A stretch of 23,086 nucleotides of DNA from Purshia tridentata (taxonomy: Eukaryota; Streptophyta; Magnoliopsida; Rosales; Rosaceae): assembly GCA_003254885.1 (NCBI GenBank), contig QANT01006718.1, positions 1 to 23,086 on the forward strand, in the 5' to 3' direction. The translations under genes were made by a program, and so were the position numbers. Below, piece by piece: positions 8,690 through 18,931 of this stretch. Positions within the stretch are counted from its first letter, which is position 1; each line of letters opens with the position of its first letter. The notes beneath the pieces are model-generated. The model was not told the origin of the DNA. It saw nothing but the letters and a program-made list of their open reading frames with translations, and did not search any database.

Positions 8690-10450
8690 AGGGTAAGACA
8701 TGAATTTAGGGTGCATTGGGACTCGATTGGTGGATTGAAATTGAGAAGATTGAAGAAATTTGGAAGTGGGAGATTTTGGGGCTTATGTCCATTTCGGGAT
8801 TTCTAGAAAACTAAGGTGTTTATGGTGACTTAATTACAATTGTTAGGAATTTTCACCCTTAGGAATGATTTATTGAGGATTAGAATAGTTAGATTGAAGA
8901 AACTTGGAGAAAAGGTGATTTGGGGATGAAATTGGATACTTATTAGTTGTCGAAACGACACTGGAACGACCCTCGGTCAAATTATGTAGTAATGGAGGTT
9001 ATTTGGGAAAATTATTGGATAAAAATGAGCTAGTGGCGTTGGATTTTGAGTCGAGAAGGAAATTAAGTTGGGTTATAGTTGAATTTAGAATTGTGGAGCG
9101 AAAGGTCTAAAACTTACACACTCTAGTTTTTCAGTTATTATTCTGAATTTTATTCTAATGTAAATCATTCTTATTTTAGGTGATACTCCCGAGACCCGAG
9201 ACGATCCAGCCGGAGACCAAAGCTAGGCTATCTCTGTGAGTGGACTTGTTTCTATAAATGTTTACGTTCTTTTAATAATTATTATTGCAATAATTTAATT
9301 TACAGACTTGATTTGAGTTTTCTTTGAATATTGCATGTGAGATTAGTAATCTTTAATAGTTGATCTATGAAAAGATTGGACATATTTCAGTTTTCTCATT
9401 TTAGTATTTCATGCACAAGTTTTTTGAGAATATGTTGGATTTTAAAGGTTCATGATTTCTAAGAATTTATTATTCGTGGTTTTGAGAAACTAAAAGTGGT
9501 TTTAGAATGCCGTGTAAGTACCCAGCTACAGATCAGTTCAGTAAGGTCTTTGGGCCCCATCGTGACACACACGAAGGCTTTGGGCCATGTGTTGTGGTGC
9601 CTCACCCTTTGGAGGCAGCTCTGCGTGCACGTATGACCAGTGATTTGCCTTGCCTATACAATGCGGAATTCCGTACAAGTGTATGGCCAGTTAAATTTGC
9701 CCTGCCTGTACGATGCAGGATTCCGTACGAGTGTATGGCCAGTTAGATCCGCCCTGCTCGTACGATGCAGCATTCCGTACGAGTGCACGGCCAGTTTCTC
9801 CAAGGTACTTGGATGGTGGTTTTATTAGTTACTTTCCAGCAAATGAATTTTAGAAAGTTTATTTTCTATTATTAAATTGATTTGAAATCCGTTTGGAACA
9901 GTTTTAGAAAAAGAGTTTTAAAACTGGGGGATTTTAAAGAGAGACGTGAGGCCTTGGTGCCAAGTTATTTTTATAGTTGCCATAGTAAATGGATTTTTAT
10001 AATTTAAGTTTAAACACTTGTTATCTTCGTCCACTCACTGAGTCTTCTCACTATTTTTTCCCTTTATTGTTGTTTTAAATTTCCCCCCCCCCCCACGTTG
10101 TAGCAATAGAGCGGTCGAGCCAAAGGCGTCGAGGCAATCTAGTAACTTTTGTAACTTGTAGGCACCTAGTTATCCTTGTAAATTTTATCTCCTTAGTTAA
10201 ACTTGTAGTACCTCTTTGATAATTTTTTTGGACAATGAATCAGTTGGTTTTAGTCTTGTTTGGGTTAGAGACCCTTTGGTTGCCGTAGAGGAGCTGTGAG
10301 TTTTAGAAGTGTTCTTTACAAGTTTCTTTTTAAAGGGTTAGTCCAATTTTAGGGAAGGTTCTGCCGAATTTCGGTAGGATTTTCGTTGATATTGGATTCC
10401 TGCAGGATCACTTCGAGATTCCGGGGTAGAGTTTAGGGTCGATCCTGTCA
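8690..10450 (+). mobile_element. LTR-like 5' part of a Ty3/Gypsy element, left end unresolved
   Basis: The sequence ends in CCTGTCA at 10450, followed after three bases by a primer-binding site, so it should be the 3' part of a 5' LTR. Features typical of long plant chromovirus-type LTRs are the block GAGACCCGAGACGATCC near 9191, AGCTAGGCTATCTCTGTGAG near 9222, a tandem repeat at 9647-9800, and a C run at about 10082-10094. The left boundary cannot be fixed; no TGTAAGACCCC-type start is visible. A short stretch near 8786 (GGGGCTTATGTCCATTTCGG) resembles one near 12684 in the 3' LTR, but most of the two LTRs do not align, so they are not a young matched pair. Confidence 0.5.
9647..9800 (+). 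repeat. 51-53 bp tandem repeat inside the LTR
   Basis: Three units start GCC(T/C)TGC at 9647, 9700 and 9751. Each contains GTACGATGCA-like and ATTCCGTACGAGTGTATGGC words. The unit is GC-richer than its surroundings. Open frames at 9507-9828 translate these repeats and are not taken as a gene. Confidence 0.85.
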
Positions 10451-10453
10451 ATT

Positions 10454-10465
10454 TGGTATCAGAGC
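10454..10465 (+). other. Primer-binding site for initiator tRNA-Met
   Basis: TGGTATCAGAGC is complementary to the 3' end of plant initiator tRNA-Met. It lies three bases after the LTR-like end CCTGTCA at 10450, the normal spacing, and before gag. It marks this as an LTR retrotransposon and sets its orientation as plus. Confidence 0.9.
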
Positions 10466-10538
10466 ATAGGTCCTCTTTTCCGCACCAATTGTGCATCCTT
10501 GTTTCTGAGAATTTCTTGGAATTTTTTTTATAGGAATT

Positions 10539-11190
10539 ATGCCTCCTCGACGTGGCGACCACCGGGGGACCACCATAGAGTTAATGAAGGTGTAGACGAG
10601 ACTGCACAAGGTTTCGCCCAATCCTTGGATCGTTTAGTTGAGGCGATGACTAATGTAGTACGTACTCGGGGACCTACTGAAGGAGATTATAGCATCGAAC
10701 GAGCCCATAGACTTGGGGCTACAGTCTTTAAGGGAATGACTGATCCTGGTGTAGCTAACGGTTGGATTGTGAGACTGGAAAGAATTTTTGAGGTCATGAG
10801 GTGTCCAGATGAAGAAAAGATTATCTTAGCTCCGTTCTTACTTGATGTGGTGCTTATTTTTGGTGGGAATCAGAAAAAGTAAGACTAACCGCTAACGAGA
10901 TTACTTGGGATAGGTTTAGAAGTGCTTTTTATGAGTAGTATTATCCCAGAGTTTACTGTGATGAGAAAAGGGTATAATTTCAGAGGTTGAGACAGGGATC
11001 CATGACAGTGGCAGAATATGAAAGGAAATTTACAGAGCTTTCCAGATTTTGCCCACATCTTGTGGCAGAAGAAAGAGAGAAGTACTCTAGATTTGAGGAT
11101 GGTTTAAGAGAAGAAATTCGTACGACGGTTGCAGCTGCTATGCATACCAGTTATTCTAGCCTCAGGAAAGCAGCCATGAAAATTGTTTGA
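10539..11190 (+). pseudogene. Broken gag of a chromovirus-like Ty3/Gypsy element
   Basis: The start MPPRRGDHRG at 10539 is a usual gag beginning, but the rest of the protein continues in a neighbouring frame, so a small indel lies just after it. The main frame to 10882 contains GATVFKGMTDPGVANGWIVR and RIFEVMRCPDEEKI, part of the retrotransposon gag domain. A second piece at 10987-11190 has LRQGSMTVAEYERKFTELSR and FEDGLREEIRTTVAAAM, the next part of the same domain, out of phase with the first. Both blocks are typical of the Tekay/Del branch. The zinc knuckle and everything beyond are lost or unrecognisable. At least two frameshifts make it non-functional. Confidence 0.85.
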
Positions 11191-11930
11191 GAAAGTTTAG
11201 AAGTGTCCCTTGTACTGCCATCGTCTCTCCTGCTCCTCAGCAAGTTCAGAAGAGTTGAAGTTGGTTTCAGAAAAGTTTACAGTTGGTGAAGTTATTCAGT
11301 GAAAACAGAGTTAGCTGGGTTAAGGTAAAAAGGGACTTTAGTGGGTTGAACAGTTTCACCCTAGTGAGTTTAGTTTACGTGGTAGCAGAGTTACCGAGGA
11401 AGTAGCTAGGTGGGACCTAGGCTGTTGACTTGTGGACGTTAGGGTCTACTCTTTGGTGCTTTTTCTCAAGCTTTAGGTCATCGTTGACCAACCTACCCAT
11501 CAGTTGTCGTTGGCTTTAGACGTCGTTCAGAGTTGCGTAGCGAAAGCGTGGTGGAAGTTCATAAAAAGCAGAATCAGGAGTTGTCAAAAGTTGTGGCAAG
11601 GCAGCTACTCAAAGGAAGTGAAGATCTTGCGAATTGTACTCGAAGGTTTCGGAGTTCAGTTGCTAGAAGGACACGACAAGCTCGTTGCCGCTAGTCCTTT
11701 AGTCAAGGCTTGTGTGCCTCTTGCTTGTTTGTGTTAGTACTTAGTTTTTCAGAAAGATTGTAAAAAGGGTTTCAGTTTTAGAAAAAGTTTTGGTTGTAAA
11801 AGAAAAAGTTTGAAAGAGCTTTCAGTTTTGACTTGTTGCTTGTACTTGCTTGTGCTTGTTTGTTGGCGACTGTGAGTTGTTACTTTCCCTTGGGAATTTC
11901 GAGGACGAAATTCCTTTAAGGGGGGTAGGT
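11191..11930 (+). mobile_element. Degenerate internal region, pol tail and polypurine tract
   Basis: No reverse transcriptase, RNase H or integrase motif is visible between gag and the 3' LTR, so nearly all of pol is deleted. Just before the LTR the frame GNFEDEIPLRG (about 11894-11926) matches the usual last residues of chromovirus-type polyproteins. The run AAGGGGGGTAGG at about 11918-11929 is the polypurine tract that abuts the 3' LTR. A 77-codon frame at 11504-11737 has no recognisable domain. Confidence 0.65.
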
Positions 11931-13845
11931 TGTAAGACCCCGCACCTTTCCAAGGTTGTTTAAGAAGTTTTCAAAGGATTTTGGGATTTTACTAGATAAG
12001 TAAAACATTTTGGGCGTTTTTCTAATTTTAAGTTTGATTTTAAACTTGAGCCAAAGTTGACTTTTTGTTCGGGTGAAGTTTTTGTGTTGACTTCGGGTTC
12101 GTTGGAAAGGTCTCGTTCTCACGAGTTCATAGACACGAAGCACGCGTCAAACGGAGCTACGATTTGGAAGTTACGGACGTGTGAAGAGAGGGGCAAACTT
12201 GTAATTTTAGAAAGTTAGTTTTTAAAAGGGGCAAAAGTCAGTTTCTTCCTCAGTTTCTCTCTCCTCTCTCCCGCACCCTCTCTCTCTCTCTCGCGACTCT
12301 CCCTCCAGCCTTGCCTTCCACCGGTGCGTGAGGGTGCATCCGGCGGTGGCCGAGGCCAGGCTTCGGCTTGCCGTGCTCGCGCCTCCCTCCTTTTCCTCCC
12401 CTAGGCTGCAGGAACCGTTGGGAAAGCTTCCCCAGACGCCGGCCATCTTGTCCCAGCCCTCCTTCTTGCCGATCGTTGCTCCCACGTGAAGCAAGGAGCT
12501 CGGAAAGCTCAGCCTTGACTCGAGCTTCCTCCGCTGTTTCCAGCTGTTTCCGGCCAGGTTTGGCTTGGGTTTTTGCTGGTTTTTCACCCTCTTTCCTTAG
12601 GCTTCCTTTCCCCTAAGGTTTGGCTCTTCAATTTTGTGTATTTCATAATTTCAATTCTGTGTAATTTCAGAATTTCAATTCTAGGGCTTTATGCCCATTT
12701 CAGGATTTTCTTAATTCGAGCCAATTTGAGTTGTTTTTCTTGCAATTGGAGGGTCTAACGTGCTTTTGGACTTGGTTGGGACTGGTTTTGGTGATTTTTA
12801 GGTTACCCACCACCTTTGTCGCCGCTGCCACCGTCGGAACCACCACTTGTGGCGATGGGTTGACTTCTTTTCGGCCTTCTTTGACCTTTTATGGACCTCA
12901 AGAGCTCAATCACCAGTCCCGGTGAGTTTTTGTGTGTTTTCCGGGGCCCGACAGCCATCGTGTATGGTGGTTCCTGCCCGTTTCAGTAATTGCCGGCTTG
13001 TTTGTGAACCCTGTTGTTTTGTTGAACTGTCTGGTCTCCACAAGTACTCTTGGCTCGGGAATTTGTATTTCCGATGTCGTTGTGCTGCCGGATTTTAGAA
13101 TCCGAGCAAAGGAGCCACAAAGGGCAGTTCGGTCTTTTCTCGTGGTCACTATGAGTGGAATTTAAATTCAGTTATTTCCAGTTTAGTTACTTGTTTGGTT
13201 GGTTTGCTTGTTTGCTGTTTGTTAGTTAAGGGGGTACGGAACTAGGATTAAAGATCCCGAGGATTTAAAGATTATTTGAGGTTAAAGGATTAAGTAAGAG
13301 ATTTGAGTATCAGTGGTTATTTTGAAGGATTAGTGAATTACAAGGGATTTGAATCGAAGGTTTGAAGGTTGATTTGATGATTATCGTTGTACTTGGGTGA
13401 ATTTCAGCTTGAGAGTTAATTTGAGGTAAATTGAGGTTATCCGATCGTTGATTTGATTGCTGGTTTGTGGATTGTTTACAGTTCGAGGCTTAAGGTGGTT
13501 CATTTATTTAATTATTTTACTGATTTTCTAATTTGAGGTTACAGTTAGTTTTCACTCATACGAGCTCTAGTGAGCTTATCGAGTTTGTGTTTAAACTTGG
13601 TGCGCCTTTGGTTGGGTGCAGAGTTTGTTTTGCAGGTTGAGCATGCTAAGGAGACAGTGGAAAAAACACGAGGCTGTGGGACCACCAACGTTTTAGAAAC
13701 CCTGCTTTACACTTCTGATTTTATGTAAACGTTTTGTAAAACACAGTTGTTTGCTATAAATTGTTTTATATCCATGGCTCACAGTTTCAAGAAAAAGTTT
13801 TCAGCTTCAGTTGTTTTTCACGTGCCCGAGGGTTGGGGCGGGACA
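11931..13845 (+). mobile_element. 3' LTR of a Ty3/Gypsy element, about 1.9 kb
   Basis: It starts TGTAAGACCCCG directly after the polypurine tract and ends GGGGCGGGACA, so the termini are TGT...ACA. It includes ACGGAGCTACGATTTGGAAG near 12152, a long CT-rich then GC-rich segment at 12240-12560, and a region of weak splice-like words near 12915-12985. Several open frames on both strands at 12222-13165 arise from this GC-rich part and do not look like genes. The five bases after it, AGCTC, would be the target duplication, but I could not find them at a matching 5' LTR start. Its end does not match the LTR-like end at 10450. Confidence 0.65.
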
Positions 13846-14685
13846 AGCTCCTTAACTATGGAGACAAGGAAATGGAGGAAGATGATCTCCTGGGTGACCT
13901 TGGTGAAGAATGGCCTATAAATCTTTTCAGGGACCATACCCATTAGGGTAAGAAAAAAGGTCTGTCTTACAATAGTCGACCATTGAGAAAGAGGAAGTGG
14001 CAGAAGCAAGTAAACCCAATGAGGTTTAAATTACTAAAGCCATCCAAGAACCTTTGACTGAGATTAAATGGTTTGTGTCTTACCGGCTGAGTTTTTGGCT
14101 GATAATGAGTGGAGTCGAAGAAGAAGTCCATGCCTCATTCCAATTTCAGGATGAAACAGAAACAACTACCCTTGATTCGTGCTTTTCCAAGCCTACCAAG
14201 GCCATGAAACCCACCTGAACCCATTATATATCATGACCCACGTCAACAGTTTTCCTGTTAACCGAGTAATAACTTGGTAGGGACGATGACGAATCACAAC
14301 CAACTCAAGTGGTCCTGACCAATTACGTAGAGGGCAAATCCAAACCCAACGAAATCTTGGTTTTGGAAATTAAAGTTGTCAACAAAAAGAATGTGGCAGC
14401 ATTCTTTGTTTATGATACATCGGCTGGCTATAACATGCTTATATGCTGAGACTGGATTCACCCAAACAATGGATAGTGCCCAAAGAAAGGAAAATAAGAC
14501 GGCTGCAGTCACATCTTTAGCAAAAAGATTGCTGGCCTATCAGACCGAACAAGCCATACGTGAAGGTTCAGTCATAGATTTCATCGAATTCCTCATGGAA
14601 GGCAAACCCAGTGAAGATGTGAAGATTGAACACCTTTGACCAGCACCGGTCGAATTAGAAAACAACAAAGCAAAGGTTCAGGATC
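13846..14685 (+). pseudogene. Gag-protease remnant of a Tat-like Ty3/Gypsy element
   Basis: The region lies directly before the pol remnant and reads into it. The clearest protein trace is at about 14425-14470, where SAGYNMLIC is followed by a stop and then DWIHPNN. In Tat-type elements this block is the conserved YNxLLGRDWIH downstream of the protease, and a CGA to TGA change explains the stop. Other fragments at 14376-14639 and 14060-14220 are consistent with the region between gag and RT but are too broken to assign. This part lies outside the portion of the palindrome that can be checked, because the right arm leaves the window at the matching point. Confidence 0.6.
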
Positions 14686-14760
14686 CCCTAGATAAGATCA
14701 ACCTAGGAACGGCCGAAAGCACGTGAGTACTTTTCATAAGTAAATTGCTTACACTGGTCA

Positions 14761-16420
14761 TGCGGAAGGAATTGGAAGAATTGCTTAAAAAGCTTGAAGA
14801 TTGCTTCGCATGTACCTATGATGAAATGCTCGGTTTAGATCGATCATTAGTAGAATACTGACTCCAGTTACGGTCAAATTGTAAACCTTGTAGGCAAGCA
14901 GCTCAAAGGTTTTCCACCAAGGTACAATTAGGAATTAAAGATGAAATTGTACGTCTATTAAAGGCCAAATTCATAAGGACGCCCCTTATGTATAATGGTT
15001 GTCCAATATTGTACCTTTTATTGAGAAAAATGAGAAATTAAGAGTTTGGATTGATGCATGTGGCCGACCTCCTCTAGCAACTCGGAAAGATGAATACTCA
15101 ATGCTTGTGGCCGACCTCCTAGTCTATGGGGCGACAAAGCATGACTTGTTATCCTTTATAGAAGTTCATGTTGGCTAAAACAAGATTTTTATAGCAGAAG
15201 AAAACACTCATAAAACCGCATTCTGATGCCCAAGGGCACTCGGTTCGTATAAGTGGGTAATTATGTCTTTCGGTTTGAAGAATGTTGCGGCCATGTACCA
15301 ATGGACAATGAATGTAATTTTCCATGAATAGATCGGCAAAAATGTGGAAGTCTATGTTGATGATGTTGTGGTAAAATCAAAGAAACAAACTTATCTGCCC
15401 GACCTAAGGGTTAGTTTCAAAAGGATGAGGCTCCACAATTTGAAAATGAATCCGTTGAAATGTGCGTTTAGAGTATCAGCTGAAAATTTCTTTGGTTTTC
15501 TGGTACATCAACAGGGGATTGAAATAGATAAAAATAAGGTTAAAGCCATAATCGAAGCCCTGCCTCCCTGAAACAAAAAGTAACTGCAATCCTTCCACGA
15601 CAGAGTGAACTTCCTGAGAATTCATATTCAACTCGGCTAGAAAGGTGTAGTCTTTTTCCACCCTATTGACTATTGACTAAAAAGGGAGGAGTTTTATGGG
15701 AACCACAACATCAAGAGGTGATTGACTCAATTAAACAATACATCGCAACACCTCCAGTCTTAACACTGTCAAAAAGTGGTAAACCTCTAAAGTTATACAT
15801 GTCGGCAACTGAGAAATCCATCAGGAGTTTGTTAGCTTAAGAGAATGAAGCAGGGAAAGAATAGGCCATGTACTATTTAAGTTGGATTCTGACCGAGGTG
15901 GAAAAGAGATATACAGTCATAGAGAAGCTATGCTTGACTTTATATTTCACTATAATAGAGCTAAGGCATTACATGTTACCATTGGTTGTTTAGATAATAT
16001 TCAAGACCAATTTAATCAAATATATGCTCGGACGACCCATTATACATGGCTGTATAGGGAAATAGATAATCGCACTGTCAGAATTTACCTTCCAGTATAT
16101 ACCTCAAAGGTCTGTAAAGTGTGAAGCCTCGGCCGACTTTCTAGCACATCACCCTTCTACTCTTGTTGAAGATGTTGAGGAGGTCGATATAGGAGTGTTG
16201 TACATTCGAACCATGCGAAATAACCTTTGGACCATGAGTTTCGATGGGTCAAGAGCTCAAGAGTCGATTGAAGTAGGAATAGTAATCGAAATGCCCAAAG
16301 GATAGACTTTCCAGTTTGCCTTTAAATTGGGTTTCAAGTGTACTAACAATCAGGCCGAATACGAGGCCCTGATTATTGGCCTGGCAATATGCAAACAAAT
16401 TCGATTGTATAACTTTTGAA
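14761..16420 (+). pseudogene. Tat-like Ty3/Gypsy RT and dual RNase H remnant, left arm
   Basis: Reverse transcriptase blocks are SNIVPFIEKNEKLRVWID near 15002, ATRKDEY near 15080, the block before the active site MSFGLKN near 15264, and the catalytic YVDD at 15353-15364, followed by NLKMNPLKCAFRVSAENFFG and GIEIDKNKVKAIIEALPP. RNase H traces are at 15870-16140, read in two frames (LTEVEKRYTVIEKL, then ASADFLAHHPS). A second RNase H follows at about 16235-16420 with SFDGSRAQES and CTNNQAEYEALIIGL. An extra archaeal-type RNase H is, from general knowledge, the mark of the Tat lineage. Stops interrupt the frame at many points, for example after TAF in the SMR-CPRALG block, and it cannot encode a polyprotein. 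Confidence 0.9.
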
Positions 16421-17093
16421 TAACAACCAAGAAGAAGGAATGCCGAAGCCAAAGAAATGGCTCAAGTGGCATTTGAAGTAGGAATAGGATTAAGAAAAGA
16501 AGCCTTCCAGCTATAATAGACCAAGATATTCCCCTTGAAATCCTAGACTTGAAAGTAGAAGAAAATGATTGTAGGTATGCGATCATCAAATATCTCCATA
16601 ATCCGAACGGTAAGCATGACCAAAAGGTCAAATATCATGGCCGGAATTATGTCGTTTACCAAACTAATTTGTATAGAAAGGGATATGATGATCTCCTACT
16701 TGCTAGGGTAAAGCGGTAGAAAGGAATATGATGATCTCCTACTTGCTAGGGTAAAGTGGAAGCGCTTCGGTCCATGGCCAAGGTTCACGAAGGGATTTGT
16801 GGAGCCCATCAGTCCAATTAAAAGACTAGATATGGTTATTAAAAAGATACGACTACTATTGGCTGACTATCCTTAAAGATTTCATAGAGTATGCAAAAGG
16901 CTGCGTAGTATGTCAACTACATGGCCCGATTTAGAAGGTTCCAACCGTACCTTTAAATCTTGTAATCAAACCATGGCCATTTAGAGGTTGGGGAATGGAC
17001 ATCATTGGGAAAATTTATCCATCTTCTTCGGACGGGCAAGCTTACATACTTGTTGCCGCTAACTACTTTACCAAGTGTGTCAAAGCCAAAGCA
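16421..17093 (+). pseudogene. Truncated integrase remnant, left arm
   Basis: The HHCC zinc-binding part is visible as VHEGICGAHQSN near 16785 and IEYAKGCVVCQLHGP near 16887, followed by PWPFRGWGMDIIGKIYPSSS near 16973-17030, which carries the first catalytic aspartate, and ILVAANYFTKCVKAKA. The match ends at about 17093 and is replaced by unrelated AT-rich sequence, so the rest of the DDE core, the C-terminal domain and the 3' LTR are missing. The right arm is cut at the same place (about 20726), so truncation came before the inverted duplication. Confidence 0.85.
16680..16765 (+). repeat. 43-bp tandem duplication, left arm only
   Basis: ATATGATGATCTCCTACTTG and the following GCTAGGGTAAAG occur twice, offset by 43 bp. 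The matching part of the right arm (about 21040-21085) has one copy. The duplication therefore arose after the arms existed. Confidence 0.85.
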
Positions 17094-18210
17094 CGAGATT
17101 GGCCCAAATTAGGCATGATTCTTTTAACGTTATTTTTTCCAATTTTAGAGAACTTTTTAACGATAATATTTAATTTCCATGCAAAACATGTTATTATTTA
17201 ATTATAAACAAGAAAAATTTTAAAAAATCAATTTTTTCACCATAAACAAAAAAAAAAGAAGAAAACAAAAGGTTCCTAGGGCGGTCTATTTAAGGCATGA
17301 CACGAGCACGAATGAGTTTAAATATAGAGTGTTTCATAGGCTGGTCCAGTTTTTTCCTCCTCTCTTAGACTAATACCTTAATGTTCTTTTATATTTGACT
17401 GAGGTCTAAAAATATTGTTTAGATATTTTTAATTTAAAAAATATGTAATATTATCCTAAAATTAATGATATTTAAATCTTAATATTATCCTAGTTTTATA
17501 TTACCTTAATATTATTATATTATATTACATTATATATTATAATATTATCATATTATCTTAGAATTAATTGTGGAATTTAATTTTACCAAACGATTGATTG
17601 GCTTTGATTCGACGAGCCCAAAATCCCATAACTAAACCCTAACATAATGTCTCTACTGACCCCATTATATATCCTAGGAGTAGATAAGATGAAAAGATAG
17701 AGATTTACCCTAAAACTCAGGAAATAAAGTAGTTCAAATATATATATACTAACCCAGGTATTGGTACAATTGAAATGTACCTATATATATTTTTTTTTCT
17801 TATTTGTTTAATTATTTTATATTTTGTGAGTTAATGTATTTTTTTATATTTATATAATTTAAAAGAATATTATCTTTTTTTATTTCAAATTAAAAAACAT
17901 AAAAACTAGGTAATCTTGAAGGTTTTAATTAAAAATGTTCTAATGGTATTATCTTTCATAATTTTTAAAATTAATTCATATTAATTATCTTAATATTAAG
18001 AGATAATATGAGTAAAAATTCAAAAAGTCTATTTTTTGGACATTAGCCTAAAAAATTGGATTTAAGTACAAATTTAAATTTCTATATGATTTTAGTCTGA
18101 ATGACCCTCCAAAATTGTACCTATTTCTAATAATCTGTTAAATAAATGAGTCAGGCCCAAACTTGTTGGGCTTAACTTAAATTGTCTCTACCTAAAATTG
18201 TCTCTCTTGC
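17094..18210. other. AT-rich block between pol remnant and eIF6 fragment, left arm
   Basis: This 1.1 kb is very AT-rich, with runs of TATTA and ATATTA around 17440-17570. It carries the block TTAAGGCATGACACGAGCAC near 17291. No coding sequence is recognised and it has no similarity I can see to the upstream region of the native eIF6 gene. It is present in both arms, with a 30-odd base segment found only in the right arm. It may be a separate mobile element or flanking DNA of the locus that donated the eIF6 piece. Confidence 0.55.
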
Positions 18211-18227
18211 TTTCACTCTCTCTTTCG

Positions 18228-18256
<29 letters not shown>
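18211..18256 (+). repeat. CT microsatellite upstream of left eIF6 fragment
   Basis: A CT run of about 40 bp, interrupted once by TTTCG and ending in CACACACAC, lies immediately upstream of the eIF6-like region. The right arm has the complementary GA run at 19524-19572 with a different interruption. Long CT/GA runs in plant leaders can be bound by GAGA-type factors, but no function can be shown here. Confidence 0.8.
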
Positions 18257-18259
<3 letters not shown>

Positions 18260-18931
18260 CTTGGACGGGCCGGACTGTAGTTGATGGTGTTAAGAAACCT
18301 TATAATTGATTCACCCTCTCAGTCTCTCTCTCTCTTTCTCTCTCTCATGCTGTCATCTGTCAAGAGTTCTAGTATCCACCATCTTTCCTTGAAGACTAGA
18401 AGTTCACTTGAGATAGTGAGAGCCAGAGAGGTGATATGTGATTCTGGAGAAGAACTTGTAATCGCTACTCACCGGCTTTGATTACTCTAAGATTGAAGGT
18501 ATACAACTATTAGGGGTTTTAGTTTTATGTTCTTATGTTTATCTGATTTTAGTCTCTTACACATCAAACCCTAATTTTCTCTTTTTTTTTTCTCACTTCT
18601 CGAAACTCAAAAACCCTAATAACAAACTCATACCTGCTATTCAGACGCTTAGGGTTTAATCCATGGCTTTCAGTAAGTCATTCTTTCTTTCTTTCTTTCT
18701 TCTTTTTCTCCAAATATTATTCTTATATTTTCTATATTTAGTTAATTATTATTATCTTTTGGTTGTATTAATGGAAAATTAATTGGGTATGCAGGACTAC
18801 AATTCAAGAACTCATGCGAGGTTGGGGTTTTCTCAAAGCTAACGAACGCTTACTATTTGGTTTCCATCGAAGGCTCTAAGAACTTCTACAGCACATTTGA
18901 GGCCAAGTTGGTTGACATCATCCCCAAGTAA
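18257..18931 (+). pseudogene. Truncated eIF6 5' fragment, left arm
   Basis: This copy follows the native gene from its proximal upstream region through the leader, leader intron (donor after GATTGAAG near 18498, acceptor CTATTCAG near 18645), exon 1 at 18663-18672, intron 1 with GTAAGT donor, and part of exon 2 from 18795. Spliced, it would encode 48 residues starting [20 protein letters not shown] and then stop at TAA 18929-18931. That stop is created by the junction with the right arm. Changes such as C to Y and G to E and K within the conserved [12 protein letters not shown] block suggest no selection on the protein. It retains three intact telo-box-like AAACCCTAA motifs (18566-18574, 18611-18619, and inverted at 18649-18657). 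Confidence 0.9.
18854..18927. other. 74-bp central spacer of the inverted repeat
   Basis: The bases between the arms are eIF6 exon 2 sequence continuing from the left copy, the part encoding roughly [16 protein letters not shown] and a few more residues. They have no partner in the right arm. In a transcript this segment would be the loop. The asymmetric centre shows where one copy was cut longer than the other when the inversion formed. Confidence 0.9.

Larger units (their letters stand above)
14686..18853 (+). repeat. Left arm of a giant inverted repeat
   Basis: The left arm matches the reverse complement of 18928-23086 from CCCTAGATAAGATC at 14686 to GAACGCTTAC at 18844-18853. Over about 265 bp aligned by eye in the RT region (15002-15270) I count about 15 differences, near 94% identity. 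Arm lengths, 4168 and 4159 bp, differ by only 9 bp net despite several indels. The arm holds a Tat-like pol remnant, an AT-rich block, a CT microsatellite and the 5' part of eIF6. The true outer end lies at or left of 14686. Confidence 0.95.

Noticed and set aside
10454..10465. Part of a tRNA gene
   Set aside because: Only the 12 bases complementary to a tRNA 3' end are present, next to an LTR end; this is a primer-binding site.
12222..13165. Cluster of open frames of 60 to 121 codons on both strands
   Set aside because: All lie inside the 3' LTR, overlap one another and come from a GC-rich or CT-rich segment; none resembles a protein family.
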